From positions 1,364,001 through 1,428,000 of the forward strand of contig CP137867.1 of assembly GCA_034406715.1 (NCBI GenBank): a DNA stretch of 64,000 bases, read 5' to 3'. How positions within the stretch are numbered: position 1 is the first letter of the stretch; the number at the start of each line of letters is the position of its first letter. This document shows, piece by piece, positions 11,040 through 27,835 of this stretch. The position numbers and the translations under genes are program-made. The notes beneath the pieces are model-generated. The model made no database searches, was not told where the DNA came from, and saw nothing but the letters and a program-made list of their open reading frames with translations. Source of the stretch: Rhodotorula mucilaginosa. Taxonomy: Eukaryota > Basidiomycota > Microbotryomycetes > Sporidiobolales > Sporidiobolaceae.

Positions 11040-11616
11040 TTCCACGAGGAACGACTAGGTAGAGTAGATCCTCGATCTGGTTGGCAAAGAGAGAGGATGC
11101 AGAGGGGTTCGTGCGCGCAACATCTCGCGGCGGAGAACAAGGACCGGCGCGGGATGACAGCTTTGCGGCCTTGTCTCCGACCGATCGCTTCGTCCCTATG
11201 AGGCTACGTGGGCGCGCTGAAAGCTGCTGGATTGCGCCGCGTATAGTCCGAATCGGCCCCGCGCCACTATGTGCATCAACTCCGTGGCGCCCTCGGTGCT
11301 CTATCCCGCCACTCCGAGAGTCAGCTGTCGGCCTGCGGCGCTGCGGCGACGCTGCAAGTATGAAGCGCGCCTCTTACCGTACATTGATCCTTAAGTTCGC
11401 TCAATCGACCCCCGTATTGCGCAACCTCGCTCAGCTTCTTGGAGCTTGCGACCAATTGCGACCGCCTCGGACGCAATCTCTCAAGAAGAGGCAATGACGT
11501 CGACATCGCTCGCTCGACGCGATGCTGCAACAGCTCGAAAAGAATTTGATCGCTCTCGCTGCGCCTTGGAGTGACTGCTCTCATTCTGCATCTACACCAC
11601 TCGCTGTACAGCAAGA
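11040..11616. other. Intergenic, divergent promoters
   Basis: The region separates the putative secreted-protein gene (-) from the reductase gene (+). It probably carries both promoters; no clear site is visible. Confidence 0.35.
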
Positions 11617-13314
11617 ATGAGCACTGCACTCGTCTTCGGCGCGAACGGGTGCGTCCGTGCGGCAACGACTTCCGTTCGCTGAGACTGGACTCAAGCTGAC
11701 GCTTCTGCTCGCGCTCAGCGTGTCCGGCCTCGCATTGCTGGAAGCCCTTTCAAAGACCAGCTCTTCCGAATGGACAAAGATCATCGCCGTCTCCCGGCGC
11801 CCGCCTGTACTCGAGCACAAGGACCCGCGCATCGAGTTCGTTTCCGTTGATTTGCTCGCCGGCCGGGAGGAAATCATCACCAGTCTGCGCAAGGCGGGAG
11901 CGGAGAACGCTACACAGTGAGTCGAATCGAACCGGATCGACAAGTCCCGCTGCTGCTGTCGAATGAATGCTGACGGCAGCCCTTGTCCGTAGCACGTGTA
12001 AGCGCAAACGCTCCAGGAAGCTGTTCCTACTCATGATCACGGTGGGGATACTGAGCTAGCTCCCACATGCGCTGCACACAGTTTTCTACGCCTACATCGC
12101 CAAGGAAGACGAGGACGAGCTGGTCGAGATCAACAAAAAGCTCTTTGGCAGCGTACATCGCCACACCCACACAAGTTCCGACGGTCACGAGCGACTGAAG
12201 CGTTCCCTTGCGCACGCAGGCCCTCCATGCAGTCGCCGAAGCTGCACCAAAGCTCCAAGTCTTCTTATTGCAGACAGGGTACAAATGTGAGGCCAAGGCG
12301 GCGGCCAATACGCGCGGGCGTGATCTTCGCTGACGAACAAACCGGTTCGGATCAGACTACGGCACGCACAAAGGGGGCAAGTTCCTCGCTCCGTACCCTT
12401 GGCGTGCAGACTCGGCGCGGCACGAAGGTGAAAAGTGCGTCCGGCGTACCACTCTTCGAACCTGCAAGTGAAGCTGATGGCAGTCGAGTTGTCCCTGCAG
12501 CTTTTATTATGTTCAGGTCCGCCGGGACTTCCTTCATGAACGCTTGTATACAGACGAGTGACCCGGCATCCGCCACAGGAGGACATGCTCAAACTTGCCG
12601 CCGCAAATCACGGCTGGAATTGGATCGTTACGCGGCCCAACTTCATCGTCGGTGTCTCGAAGGGAAACTTCATGTCGCTCGCGACGACAGTTGCCCTGTA
12701 TGCCAGCGCATGCAAGGCGTTCGGCGAACCGCTCACGTTCCCCGGCACGGAAACGTCGTATCGACTCGAGTACGACTTTTCGACCGCGTCCAACAACGCG
12801 AGATTCCAGCTTGCGGCGGCGACAAACCCGAAAGCCTATCACCAGGCGTTCAACATCTCGGACGGGACGCCGCTCACTTGGGCAGCTCTTTGGCCGAGGA
12901 TCGCAACGTGGGTACAGAATTGGCAAAGTCGTCATCGAGTGCAGTGGCTGACGCTCCGTCCCAACTTGTGCCAGCTACTTTGGAGTCGACTTTGACGAAA
13001 GCTCGGTCGCCACGCTCGCTAACGGCAAGCGGAAGGGCGAGGACATCGCCCTCGTGCACTCAGCAGCCGAGTGGGCTGCCAGTCACGAAGCCGACTTTGC
13101 TCGGCTGGTCGAGGCGCAGCAATTCGACCCGGACGCATTCAAGTACGCCACCTGGGATTTCCTCGACTTTGCGACGGCCCGGACGTGGCCGGACGTTGCG
13201 ACGATGGACGAAGCGCGATCGATCGGATGGGATACGACGGTCGACACCTTTGAGGAGGGATTCAAGCCGGTGTTTCAGCAGCTCAAGGCGGCGAGGATCA
13301 TCTCGAGCGAGTGA
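11617..13314 (+). CDS. PRISE-type short-chain reductase (SDR)
   Basis: NAD(P)H-dependent reductase related to progesterone 5-beta-reductase/iridoid synthase (PRISE). Nine-exon model: 11617-11648, 11719-11916, 11993-11997, 12082-12152, 12220-12286, 12356-12434, 12501-12516, 12579-12907 and 12975-13314, totalling 1,137 nt (378 residues), the usual family size. Motifs appear only after splicing: the nucleotide-binding GANGVSG across intron 1, the cofactor motif SRRP, the segment THTFFYAYIAKEDE across the 5-nt exon, and FYYVQ|EDML joining the 16-nt exon to the next. GWNWIVTRPN and IVGVSKGNF follow, typical of fungal members. Without the 5-nt exon the frame is lost. Substrate unknown; likely an enone-reducing step in secondary or lipid metabolism. 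Confidence 0.82.
11993..11997 (+). other. Predicted 5-nt microexon
   Basis: The sequence CACGT lies between a CCGTAG acceptor (with CTGAC branch site upstream) and a GTAAGC donor. Adding these five bases between the exons ending at 11916 and starting at 12082 gives ACA-CAC-ACG-TTT-TTC, restoring THTFFYAY in the family frame. Skipping it shifts the frame, and reading through it reaches a stop. Confidence 0.7.
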
Positions 13315-14386
13315 ACTTTTCGCCGCGGATGAATTTAGATTACCTGTGGATAATGAAATTTCGTCGTATATATGCATATATAGCAGGTGGCTCGTCGCAC
13401 ATACTGAGTCTAGTCAAAGCGGAAATGCAAATTTTTCGAGGCGAGGCAGCTCTCGCCGCGCGATGAGAATCTGGTAAGGCTTGCCTGCTTCCTGCCACTT
13501 ACCTACCTGCTCCAAAGGGCTATGCCTCTATTCTGGGCCGATCAGATCTCGCTCGAGTATGGGAACGGGCCCTTCGACCTCCCGCTGCTGCAGCTGAGAA
13601 CTGCTCCTCCGCCTTTGTTCTGATCCCACTTCGAAGCTGGCACGACTTCTTGCTCCCCGGCCATACGATTGGCTTCCCTTGCAGAGCAGCATGACCACCG
13701 CTGTGCTCTGTGCTCACTCAGCCCGCGGCGAAACGCGCGAGGTGCGAGCGGGGCGCACTGACCCTTTGTTGTGCGTCCGTCGGGTGGAAATCTCTCGGCC
13801 GGCGCGAGACATGCCGAGGAGAAAGGACAACGAACGCGGACCCTACGCACGCTCCTTTGTGTCGCGTGAAATCGACGGCGAGAAGGGGAACCTGCTTGTC
13901 CCCCTCGAGCGAGAGGGCGTGCACATTCCCCCTCGCGACAGCTTGTTCCTTTTCCTCGACTGATCCATCTGTACATCCCTCTTCCCTCCTTCCCTCTCCC
14001 CGACGCTGGTTGTCGCGAGTCTACTTTGTGCTATTGCGTGATTTCGTCCGTCTGCCGTCCCTTGTCCGCGACCGGCTTCGCGTTCAATCGTCACTCTTTC
14101 CCGATTCCGAATCCCCGACCCCCTTCTGCAGGTCAGTGCGCTCCACATTTCGCGCTTCACCCTCCTTTTCCCGTCCGTCTGCCCCACTCCGGGTTGAGAT
14201 CGACTGCGCCCCCAACGGACAGGACGGACGGGCCCCGCGTGTGGCGGTCGCGAAGAAAAATGCTGATTGTGCAATCCCGCCCTCCCTTCCCTCCCTCTTC
14301 CCGACTCTTGCTTACCCGTCACCACAGGCCAGAAGGTTGCACATATCAATCGTTTCTAGTTATACCCACTCGCTAGTCCATTCCCG
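13315..14386. other. Long leader/promoter of zinc-finger gene
   Basis: About 1.07 kb with no recognised gene. The part from roughly 13,960 to 14,386 is strongly pyrimidine-rich, as are leaders of several other genes here, and has splice-like signals near 14131 and 14328, so a long or spliced 5' leader is likely. Confidence 0.4.
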
Positions 14387-16943
14387 ATGGACCTCGACTA
14401 CCTCGTTCACGAGCATCGGCGCGAACGGCCGTTCGATTGCACCTTCGAGAGCTGCCCCAAATCCTTCGCTCGGAAGAGCGACCTCGTCCGCCACGAGCGC
14501 ATTCATACCAACGAGAGGTGCGTCGATTCGTGACTTGGGTTTCTTGCGCGGGTCGACGACGGTGCTGATCTTCCGACCCCTCCGAGGTAGACCGTGGGTC
14601 TGCGAATGGCCAGACTGCAACCGCGACTTTATCCAGCGCAGCGCTCTGATTGTTCACCAGCGAACTCAGTGAGTCTACCGATCGAGCTCACCGGAAGCTT
14701 ACGGGCTGCTGACGTAATTGCTCGCGACAGCACGGGAGAACGGCCGCACCGATGTGAGGTCGGCGATTGCGACAAGGCTTTCAGCGACTCGAGTTCTCTC
14801 GCTCGTCACCGTCGAGTAAGCTGGACGGGACGCTCAGAATTTCCTTTTGTCGATCACTGACAACGTGCACCGAGTAGATTCACACTGGTCAGCGACCATA
14901 CCAGTGCACACTCGTTACTTGTCGAAAGACGTGAGTTGTGCTCCCCTCCCCTCCCTCACCGTCAGCTCGAGCTCACCTCGAACGACATTCCCCCTGACTA
15001 GGTTCTGCCGCAAGACGACCCTCACCAAGCATGTCCTGCGCAACCATCCCGAGTGGGCGCACGACCCAGACGCCGTCTCGACGGCCGTGTTCGAGGAAGT
15101 CGACCGAGAAGATTGGGACGGGTTCGCCGCCGCGCGCGAGGGAGACGAGGAGGGCGACTATGGCGTTCCGCACGGTCAAGAGCGCGACGACATGCAGCTT
15201 CCGACTCCGCCGACGGGCTACGGCTTTGACGGCGCGCCGACTACGCCTGAACCCGCTTCGGGCAACCGGCGCAAGCAGCAGCGCGGGTCGACCGGCCGCC
15301 GTTCGGGTCGCAATGCTCACGGATCCGCGGCCCGGCGAGGCGGCGGAGGCGATCCCGATTACGGCGCCGACGGCGACGGAAGCGGCTCGAACCAAGGCAA
15401 GGCGTACGTGACGCCGCCTCCTTCTCAGCACGAGGTCCGCCGCAGCAAGCGCCGGGCTACCCGTCGTCGCTATGCCGACGAAGTCTCGGAGGACGACGCC
15501 GGCGGTCAGATGGACGACGAGGACGACGACGAATACCGCGAGGGTGCGCACGAGCAACATCACCATCAGCACCCCCGCCGCGTCTCGGTCGGACAGGGCC
15601 GGCGGCAGCTCGTTTACCCTTCTTCGGCGCCGTATCCTCCCATGCACGCTCGCCGCACTCCGCGAATGGTCTTCATCCCGCCGCCCAACTCGCCCCGTGC
15701 TGCTCCTTCGCCCGTAGCATATCAGCGTCGGCAGCTGTCGGCGTCTCCTCGGTACGAGCACGGGCAAGACAGTCCGCCCCACCACCACCAGCAACAGCAG
15801 CAGCAGCAGTATCAGCAGCAGTCGCCCGATCTGCGCTTGTCGTCGCCCATGAGGGGTCAGCTCCTCACGCCGTCGCCGCAGCCTCCGTATGCGCAACTGC
15901 AGCGCAGCGTCTCACACGACGGAGCCATGTTCCACTACGCCTATTCCCCGTCGGCATCGCCTCGTCCTCCTGCCGCAGCTACAGCCGAGCTCCACGCCGC
16001 TGCCGCTCCGCCCGTCTCGCTCTCGTACCCCATGTCGGTCCCGATGGACCACCCGACCCACTCGGCGCCGATCCCGCAGTCGTACCAGTTCTCGCCGCTC
16101 ATGTCTTCCCCTCTCCGTGAGAGTCAACCGATCCGGTACCACCGGCGCGCCTCGTCAGCGGGACTGCTCGACTCGATGTCCGACATGTCGGCATTCGCGT
16201 CGCCCCGCCTCGACCAGCATGCTCTCCCGGCGGAAGGCAATGGTACCGCTGTCGTTGTTGGCGCAGGCGCCTCCTCCAGCACCGCGCACCACGGTCACGA
16301 CGACGAAGGCAGCATGTACGGTCTCGGCTTGCAGCTCGAGCCGGCCGTCAACATCGAGACGACGCACGAGCGGCGCTTGTCCGAGATTCACCGGATCGCT
16401 TCGCCCGTTCGCGCCTCGTTCGGTTTGTACGACTTTGACCTGAACGGCGGCCAACCCTCGCCGACGAGTGCATTCTTCTCGCTCGGCGGCAACGGCTCGT
16501 CGTCGCAACTCCACCGTCGCGAATCGGCCAACTTTCCGTCATTCCCGACCTTCCCCGGCGGCGGCGGAGGAGGTTTGTCTTCGACCCTCGTCGCGCCCGG
16601 CACAACGACGAACGGCGGTCGCAAGCCGTCGTTCGGGACGATCACGAACCAGTTGCTCGAATCGATGGAAGCCGAACGGAGCGAGGACCATCTCGAGTTT
16701 GTACATGAGGAAGAGGACGAGGACGGCGACGAGCCTGAGCAGACGCCGGGCGACAAGCCTGAGCCCGAGCCGGAACCCGCGTCGGAGGACAAGCAGGAGA
16801 AGGACGAGGCGAAGAAGAAGGAGCACGCGGCGAAGAAGGAAGAAGCGGAGAAGGCGGCGGAGGCCGCGGAGAAGGAGCAAGAGAAGAAGGAGGAGCAGAT
16901 TAAGCTGCCGAAGGACGTCGTCGAGATGGAGACCGACGCTTGA
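14387..16943 (+). CDS. C2H2 zinc-finger transcription factor (four fingers)
   Basis: Probable nuclear DNA-binding regulator. The ATG at 14387 leads straight into four consecutive C2H2 fingers spread over five exons: CTFESCPKSFARKSDLVRH, CEWPDCNRDFIQRSALIVH, CEVGDCDKAFSDSSSLARH, and a fourth assembled across an intron as CTLVTCRKTF then CRKTTLTKHVLRNH. Linkers HTGERP and HTGQRP are present. The remaining 600 or so residues are low complexity (Pro, Gln, His, Ser) with an acidic patch, and end in a charged coiled-coil-like tail of Lys/Glu/Ala. A second gene with the same finger plan lies at 61060-63586. Other fungal regulators share the SDSSSLARHRR finger, but I cannot name an orthologue. Confidence 0.85.
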
Positions 16944-17191
16944 CGGCGTGACGGCGCAGCAGAGATGGACATTTTTCCCAGTTTCGATTCCCCTTCCTTT
17001 CCTCTCGTATATACCCACATTCCGATCCCTTGTCTACGGACGCTACTCTCCCCCACTCGCACGAGCGTTGTATTTGTATAGCATCGTATACGACTCTTTT
17101 GCAATTCCCCGTCTCATCTCCCGAGTCGAGTTCCGCATGTCAGCGTCTGCTTTGTCTCCCATTCGCTCGCTGCAGTCAAGTCGCGCTGAGA

Positions 17192-18617
17192 ATGTCTCGA
17201 CCGCTGCGACTGCCTGCTTCGTCGACCGAGAGTCAGTGGCTCTACACGCCCGCCGAACTCGCCCACTCGCCTTCGGTCCGCGCAGGCTTGACCGTCCAGC
17301 AAGAGCTGCATGGCCGCGCACGAGCCATCAAGCGCTTGTGGACCCTCAGGAACTACCAGACAGTGTCAGTGCCTCTCCGCAGAGCCTCGTTCCCTGCCCA
17401 GCGAACTGACTGCGATGGGGCAACACAAAGGCATCAACCCGTCATCAGCACCGCGGCGACATTCTTGCATCGCTTCTACATGCGCGAGACCATGCAGCAG
17501 TACGACCCAGTGGTGAGTCACAGCCCTATGCCCACACGTGTGCGCGCGCGAAGAGCTGACTTGGTATGCTCCGAACGCACGAACGGACGAACTAGACCGC
17601 CGCCGTCGCTGCCTTTTTCCTCGCGTGCAAATCGGAAGAAGAACCGCGCTCGATCAAGGCGCTCGTCCAGTTCCTCCTCGAAGCGACGCGCGACCAGCGC
17701 CGGTTCCGAGTCGACCGCATCGCAGCCCCTCAGACCGACCTGCCCGAGTTTCAGAAACTGCGCGCCAAAGTCTTGACCTACGAGGAGGCGATCCTGAGAT
17801 CCCTCTGCTACGACCTGACGGTGAGGAACCCGCACTGGTACGCCGTCAATACGGCGAAACAAGTCTGGACTGGCGGGGATGAAACCGAGACGGGGAAACG
17901 AGTCGCACAAGTCGCTTGGACTTTTCTCAACGACTCGTGAGTGTTGTTGTGTCGCACTGAGAAACGCAACCCTTATAGCACTTATCCCAACAACTCGCAC
18001 GTTCCACAGACTTGCCCTCCCGCTCTGCCTGCTGTACCGACCACAACTGATCGCCGCCGCGTCGTTCGTCCTCGCCTGCGCTCAACTCGATCAGCCCTTG
18101 CCGCCCAGTCCGGGCTCCCTCTCTGAGCAAAGAGCCCTGCACGAGCTCGAGATCCAGGAAGCGGAAGAAGGAGAAGAACCGGCGCCGTTCGTCCCCCGGA
18201 TGGGATGGATGGACCTGCTCGAGATCAATCCCGAAGAGCTGCGAGGTGGGTTCTTCGAGGCGCAACCCATGCCGAGGCAAACTGACTCTTTCTGATTGGA
18301 CAGATCCAATTAAAGCTATGCTCGGCGGATATGACCTGGCCCTGGATCCTTTCGTAGCGAGCGAAGCAAAACTGGTGAGAACTCGAGTCGCTAGGTGGTG
18401 TTCAAAGCGGCGCTTGACCGGCCTAGCTGACTCTCAGTTTCCTTTTCCTTTTCAGCTTGCGCCCAAGGTCGACGCCCTCCTTTCCGAGCTCCTTGCGTCT
18501 CGGCCAGGTCCGAACCCGACCATCGCCATCGAGGGAGAATCGCAGGGAGGCAGTCAAACGGCGGCGCCCGAGACGACGGACGGCGACGTCTCGATGGCAT
18601 CCGCCTCGTCGGCTTGA
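17192..18617 (+). CDS. Cyclin, K/T/CTDK-I type
   Basis: Regulatory subunit of a transcriptional cyclin-dependent kinase. Six-exon model: 17192-17364, 17431-17512, 17596-17936, 18010-18245, 18304-18374 and 18456-18617, totalling 1,065 nt (354 residues). The N-terminal cyclin box begins SQWLYTPAELAHSPSV and continues with FLHRFYMRETM, AAFFLACKSEEEPRSIKALV and YEEAILRSLCYDLTVRNPHW. The second cyclin fold has RPQLIAAASFVLACAQL. The WLYT..EL..SPS start and HRFYMR motif place it with cyclin K/T, yeast Ctk2 and fission yeast Pch1 rather than mitotic cyclins. It should partner a Cdk9/Ctk1-like kinase that phosphorylates the RNA polymerase II C-terminal domain. Which of these it is cannot be settled by eye. 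Confidence 0.85.
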
Positions 18618-19103
18618 AGAGCCAGCATGTACCCTCTTCCCGACCGAACCCCGGTAGTCCTTCATCAGATACTCTCTCTCCCTTGTTGCCAATACTACGC
18701 AGGACTTGTCCTCTACTCGTCCCGGTGAGCGAGAGAGGCATTTTTAAGTCGAGTTTTGTGCAGGGGCGCTCGCGACCGGGTAAAAGAGTAACCCGACACG
18801 CCAAATGAGACCACCTAGGCTTCTCATGCCGAAACGGAAGAGAATTGGGGCAAAGGGGAAAGAAGAGAAGAACAGCGTCCATTTGATTTCTATAGGAAAG
18901 TGCACAGATTGTTTGTTTTGGGTCGTATCGACTTCGCCAGGACACCCACCCACCCCCCCCCCCCCACACACACATAGGACCCATCACCCTCCGCTGACAT
19001 TCATTCATTCACTGCGGGATCCCCCGGATTCACCATACTCTGAGAAACTCCCCCCCCCTTTTGATGAAGAGACCGTCGCTCAACCGATGCGACGCAGCGC
19101 ACC
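18618..19103. other. Convergent 3' region with C-run
   Basis: Space between the stop codons of the cyclin (+) and SLM1-like (-) genes. It holds a run of 13 C followed by CA repeats (about 18953-18976) and no gene. It probably contains both 3' ends. Confidence 0.45.
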
Positions 19104-22100
19104 TCAGTGGTGGTGGTCGTGCTCGTCGTCATGTTCGGACTTGTGCTGCTCGTTCTCGTCGCCAGGCCGGGCGTCGGCGTCGGCGTCGGCGGCGGCGCGC
19201 TCGTCCGAGTGTTCGTGCTCGTGCGAGTGCTCGTCCTGTTCCGGAGCTTCGACGACCTCCTCGAGCTCCATCGGCGGTTTGCTCGCTCCCTCTTCTTCTT
19301 CTCCGTCCTTCTTCTGCGCCTCCTCCTCCACCTCCGGCTCGCCGAGATCGACGCTCTGCTCGTACTCGTGCTCGTGCTCGTGCTCGGACTCGGCAGCAGC
19401 GTGTGCGTCAGGTTTGGGCGAAGAGGGTGCCGATTCGAACGCCGTCGAGTGAGGACTGGGCATCCCGAGGTCGGACGATTCCGGATCGTCAGAGGGTGTA
19501 GGAAGGGCCTTGTTCTCCTGCGAGCCGCCGGCAGTGGCAGTCTGTCATTGTTCATGGGGAAAGGGCCGTCGAGCCAGTGTGAGAAGTCTAGAATCATAGG
19601 GAGTGAACCCCCGCCGGCTATCATCAAAAATGATGTCCGAGACACTCAACTGAACTCACAGTCGAGTCTTTACCACCCTTGCTCTTTCTCTTCTTCTTGC
19701 CCTTCTTGCCCTTCGGAACCGTCAACCCCGCCGCCGCCGTCTCTTCTTCTTCGCCGCCCTTCTTTCGGTCGTCGCCGCCTTCTCCTTGCTGTTCCCAAGC
19801 AGCGGCGAGGTTCTTGACTTTGCTGCCGCTGCCGTTGTTGTCGTCGTCGTCGTCGTTCTTGGCAGCCGACGACGCCGCCGTCACCGACTCGCCATCGTCG
19901 TCGTCTTCGGGTACAGACCGACCAAGGTCACCTCCACTCTCGTCGCCCTCGCCCTCGCCTTCCGTGCTCCCCTCCTCCTCCTCCTTCTTCTCCTCCTCGT
20001 CGTCGGCGGCGTTCTGCTCGGCGTCCGTATCGCCTTCATGGACCGTCGTCGCCGGCGTGTTGTCGGCTTCGCCTTCTCTGTTGGCGTTCGTAGTAGCTCC
20101 GACTCCGACTCCGACTCCAACTCCCGCGCCCGCGCCCGCGCCCGCGCTGAGCAACCCAAAGCTAGCCATGACATGCGACATGTCTCCATACGACTGGTTC
20201 CCTTCCCCTTCCGTCGTCGAAAACATCGAGTCGTCCCCCATCATCATTTCTCCTCCTGCGGAAGAAGAAGAAGAAGAAGCCTGGCTGAGGAACGAGTCTC
20301 GAGGGGGTAAGGCAGGAGGAGGGGGACCGTGGCCGCTCAGAGTGAAGGCGCTGCCGGTTCGTTCGGGCAAGGCGGGCGGGGGAGGAAGTCGTGAAGGAGG
20401 GAGCGGTGGGAGCGAACGCGCAAGAACGGTTGCAGGTGGTGCTGCGGCTGCGGCTGCGGCTGCCTCGTCGGTGGTGGTAGTGGTGTTGTTGTTGTTGGAG
20501 GGTGGTTCGTCGGCGGCGGTAGTGGTGGTGGTGGTGGTGGCCATGACGGGGGCGATCGGAGTCGGCGGTGAAGGAGGGGGAGGGACCGAAGGGACGGCGC
20601 AGTACTGGCGTAAGGTGAATGTCACATTTTTGGAGTCAGCCCTTTCGCCCCCGTTTAAAGGACGGAACGAGCAGGCTCTAGCAGAGGAAGGAGGAGGAGG
20701 AAGGAGGAGGAGAGGCGCGGAAAAACCCCAGCTCGCGACCAGAAAACAAAAAAAACAAAAACAAAAAAAACGCACCTTTCCAATCTCTGCGACCCACCCT
20801 CCCATCTCTTCCCACCCATTCTCGCCTCTGCACCGAACGACATGCCTCGTCCCTCCACCACTAGTCGGCATGGTGAGGTCTTTCCCGCCATTCGAGACGG
20901 TCGCTTCGATCAAGGTAAAGACGGCGTCCAGCGCGGCGACGGGTTTCTTCTTGCCCGAGCTCGGCGAGACTGCTGCTGCTGCGCTGGGTTCTTCGCTGAC
21001 GGGGGAAGAAGAGGAAGAAGGAGGAGGAAGGGCGGGCGAGGGAGTCGGCATCGGACCGAGGAAGCAGTGAGAGAGGTTGAGCGAAAACTGCGGCGAGGCG
21101 TGCAAGGCCAGGTAGTTGGCAATCGGGCTCAGCGACGCCGACGCCGATGCCGACGCCTCTTCTTCTGATGGTGATGATGGCGAGGTGTCGGACGAGGTGG
21201 TGGGATCGGGCAGGACGACGGATGAGGCCGGTGGGGTGTAGACGTGCAGGATCCCCGAGGGGGTGAGGATAAAGTAGGCTGTGTGCGCGCGCGCAAACGA
21301 CTCATTCAGTGAGCACATGTCCGTTGGATATTTGGAGAAAGGCCGCCCGCACACGCGCACCTGGTTTCCACGATTTGAGGATCGAAGTCTGCCGTTCGAG
21401 GAGCCCTTCCTTGACGAGGCGGGTCAACTCGTGGCCCTTTCCGACCCACTCGAGGTCGTCGAGGGTGCGGTCCGGTTCGTCGTCCGGGACGGTCAGGCCC
21501 TTGTCGACGGCGGCAAAGTGGTGCCACTCCTTGTCGTTCGGGACGGCGTCGACGGTCGCGGCGAGGAACATGCCCAACTGGTGCGACTCGAGCAGGCTCG
21601 CCGAGTGCAGAGACTCCCAGGTCGACCAGCATTGCTTGACTTGGTCAAACGCCGACAGTTCGCGGTCGAGGGATTTGTGGGTGCACTTTTTGAGGGCGAC
21701 GAGGAGGTCGTGTTCGCGGTCGAGTTGGACGCGGAGGCGGGCTTGGATCTGCGCGCGGACGAGGACGGGGTCGTCGTGCGGCGAGAGGGGTTTCGGGCCC
21801 TTGTTCCCGACTCCCCACAGGGACGATGTAGCGGCTGCTGCGGGTTGTTGGACGAGGGCGATGGCGTTGGCCAAGCGGGTGTACAGGGGTTGGACGAGTT
21901 GGCGTTCGCGCTGGACGGCGTCGACCAAGGGTTTGAGTTCCTTTTCGAGCAGTTGGGCGTGCGTCTTGAGTTCAAAGGCGAGCTTGTTCAAGGGGTTGAC
22001 GACGTCGGCCGTGATCTGCTTGGCGAGTTGAGCGTGCTGGGATGCGATGCGGGATTGGGTCGAGTTGGCTTGGGCAAAGATGTCCTGCCAGCCCTCTCGG

Positions 22101-22438
22101 CCGGTGCCTCCGAGGGTCGGCGGCGTTCCTGCCTCTTGGTCTTCCGTGAGGGGGATAAAGAGGTTGCTGCTGGCTGCTTTGGAGGAGAAGGGGACGGGGA
22201 GGGGGTCGAGTTTGTCGAGGGCGAGGGCGTGGTGGTGGTGCAGCTGGGCGACGTGGGTGAACCAGGTCGCGAGCTGCGAGACGAGCTTGTGCAGCTCGCG
22301 CGCGCGCACCTGCAGCACGTCGTGGCGAGGCGGGTCCGAGTCGAGAGGGTCCACACGGCGAGGGGTGAGAGAGGGCGGCTGGGTGCCCGTGCCCGTGCCC
22401 GTGCTGGTGCTGCTCCCGTAGCTCGACAGGCGCAGCAT
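19104..22438 (-). CDS. SLM1: SLM1-like F-BAR/PH-domain protein
   Basis: Membrane-binding adaptor of the plasma membrane; in yeast Slm1/2 bind PI(4,5)P2 and recruit Ypk kinase to TORC2 at eisosomes. The ATG at 22438 opens a helical F-BAR-like region (about residues 40-330) with LVSQLATWFTHVAQLHHHHA, DIFAQANSTQSRIASQHAQL and a long amphipathic run. An intron then joins LKSWKP to AYFILTPSGILHVYTPP, the first strands of a PH domain, which closes with the helix WEEMGGWVAEIGK. The rest, over 400 residues, is a disordered tail with poly-Thr/Asn, alternating Ala-Gly and Val-Gly, Asp/Glu runs, a basic GKKGKKKRKSKGGK patch and a final acidic, His-rich DDEHDHHH end. The tail is much longer than in yeast Slm1. 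Introns are GT-AG; one starts with a T-rich run (about 20740-20776). Confidence 0.82.
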
Positions 22439-22735
22439 TCCTAGCAGTCCTCGTCAGCTCTTAGTCTAGAGTTGTGGACGACGAGAGAAGCGGCGGAACT
22501 GACTCGCGATTCACGCGACTCGACGCGAGAGAAGCGAATCTCGCTCTCTCTCCTCCCAGATCCGGACGGACGGGCTGACTGGGCTGGACGGGTCAGCTGG
22601 ACAGGACAGAGCACTCGCAGCGCACCTAAGACCCGCACGATCGCTGGAGCGCTTGCGCGAGTCGGCACTCTCTCTCTCCTCCTGCCCAAACACTCCGAGT
22701 CACGCACAACTCAAGAGTGCCGGCCTCTCGCCGCC
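22439..22735. promoter_or_regulatory. Divergent promoter, SLM1-like / MYST acetyltransferase
   Basis: 297 bp between two start codons facing away from each other. It contains CGACTC/GACTCG-rich and CTCTCTC segments but no site I can name. Confidence 0.45.

Positions 22736-27835
<5,100 letters not shown>

Noticed and set aside
11921-11945. GGTTCGATTCG on the minus strand, resembling a tRNA T-loop
   Set aside because: No flanking stem pairs, no A-box at the right distance, and it lies in an intron of the reductase gene.
15031-17409. Several long Arg/Ser-rich plus frames overlapping the first zinc-finger gene
   Set aside because: Frame-shifted shadows of the true reading frame, which holds the fingers and the continuous tail.
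19679-21070. 463-codon plus-strand frame opposite the SLM1-like gene
   Set aside because: It is poly-Ser/Pro/Val shadow coding of the repetitive minus-strand tail and has no domain.
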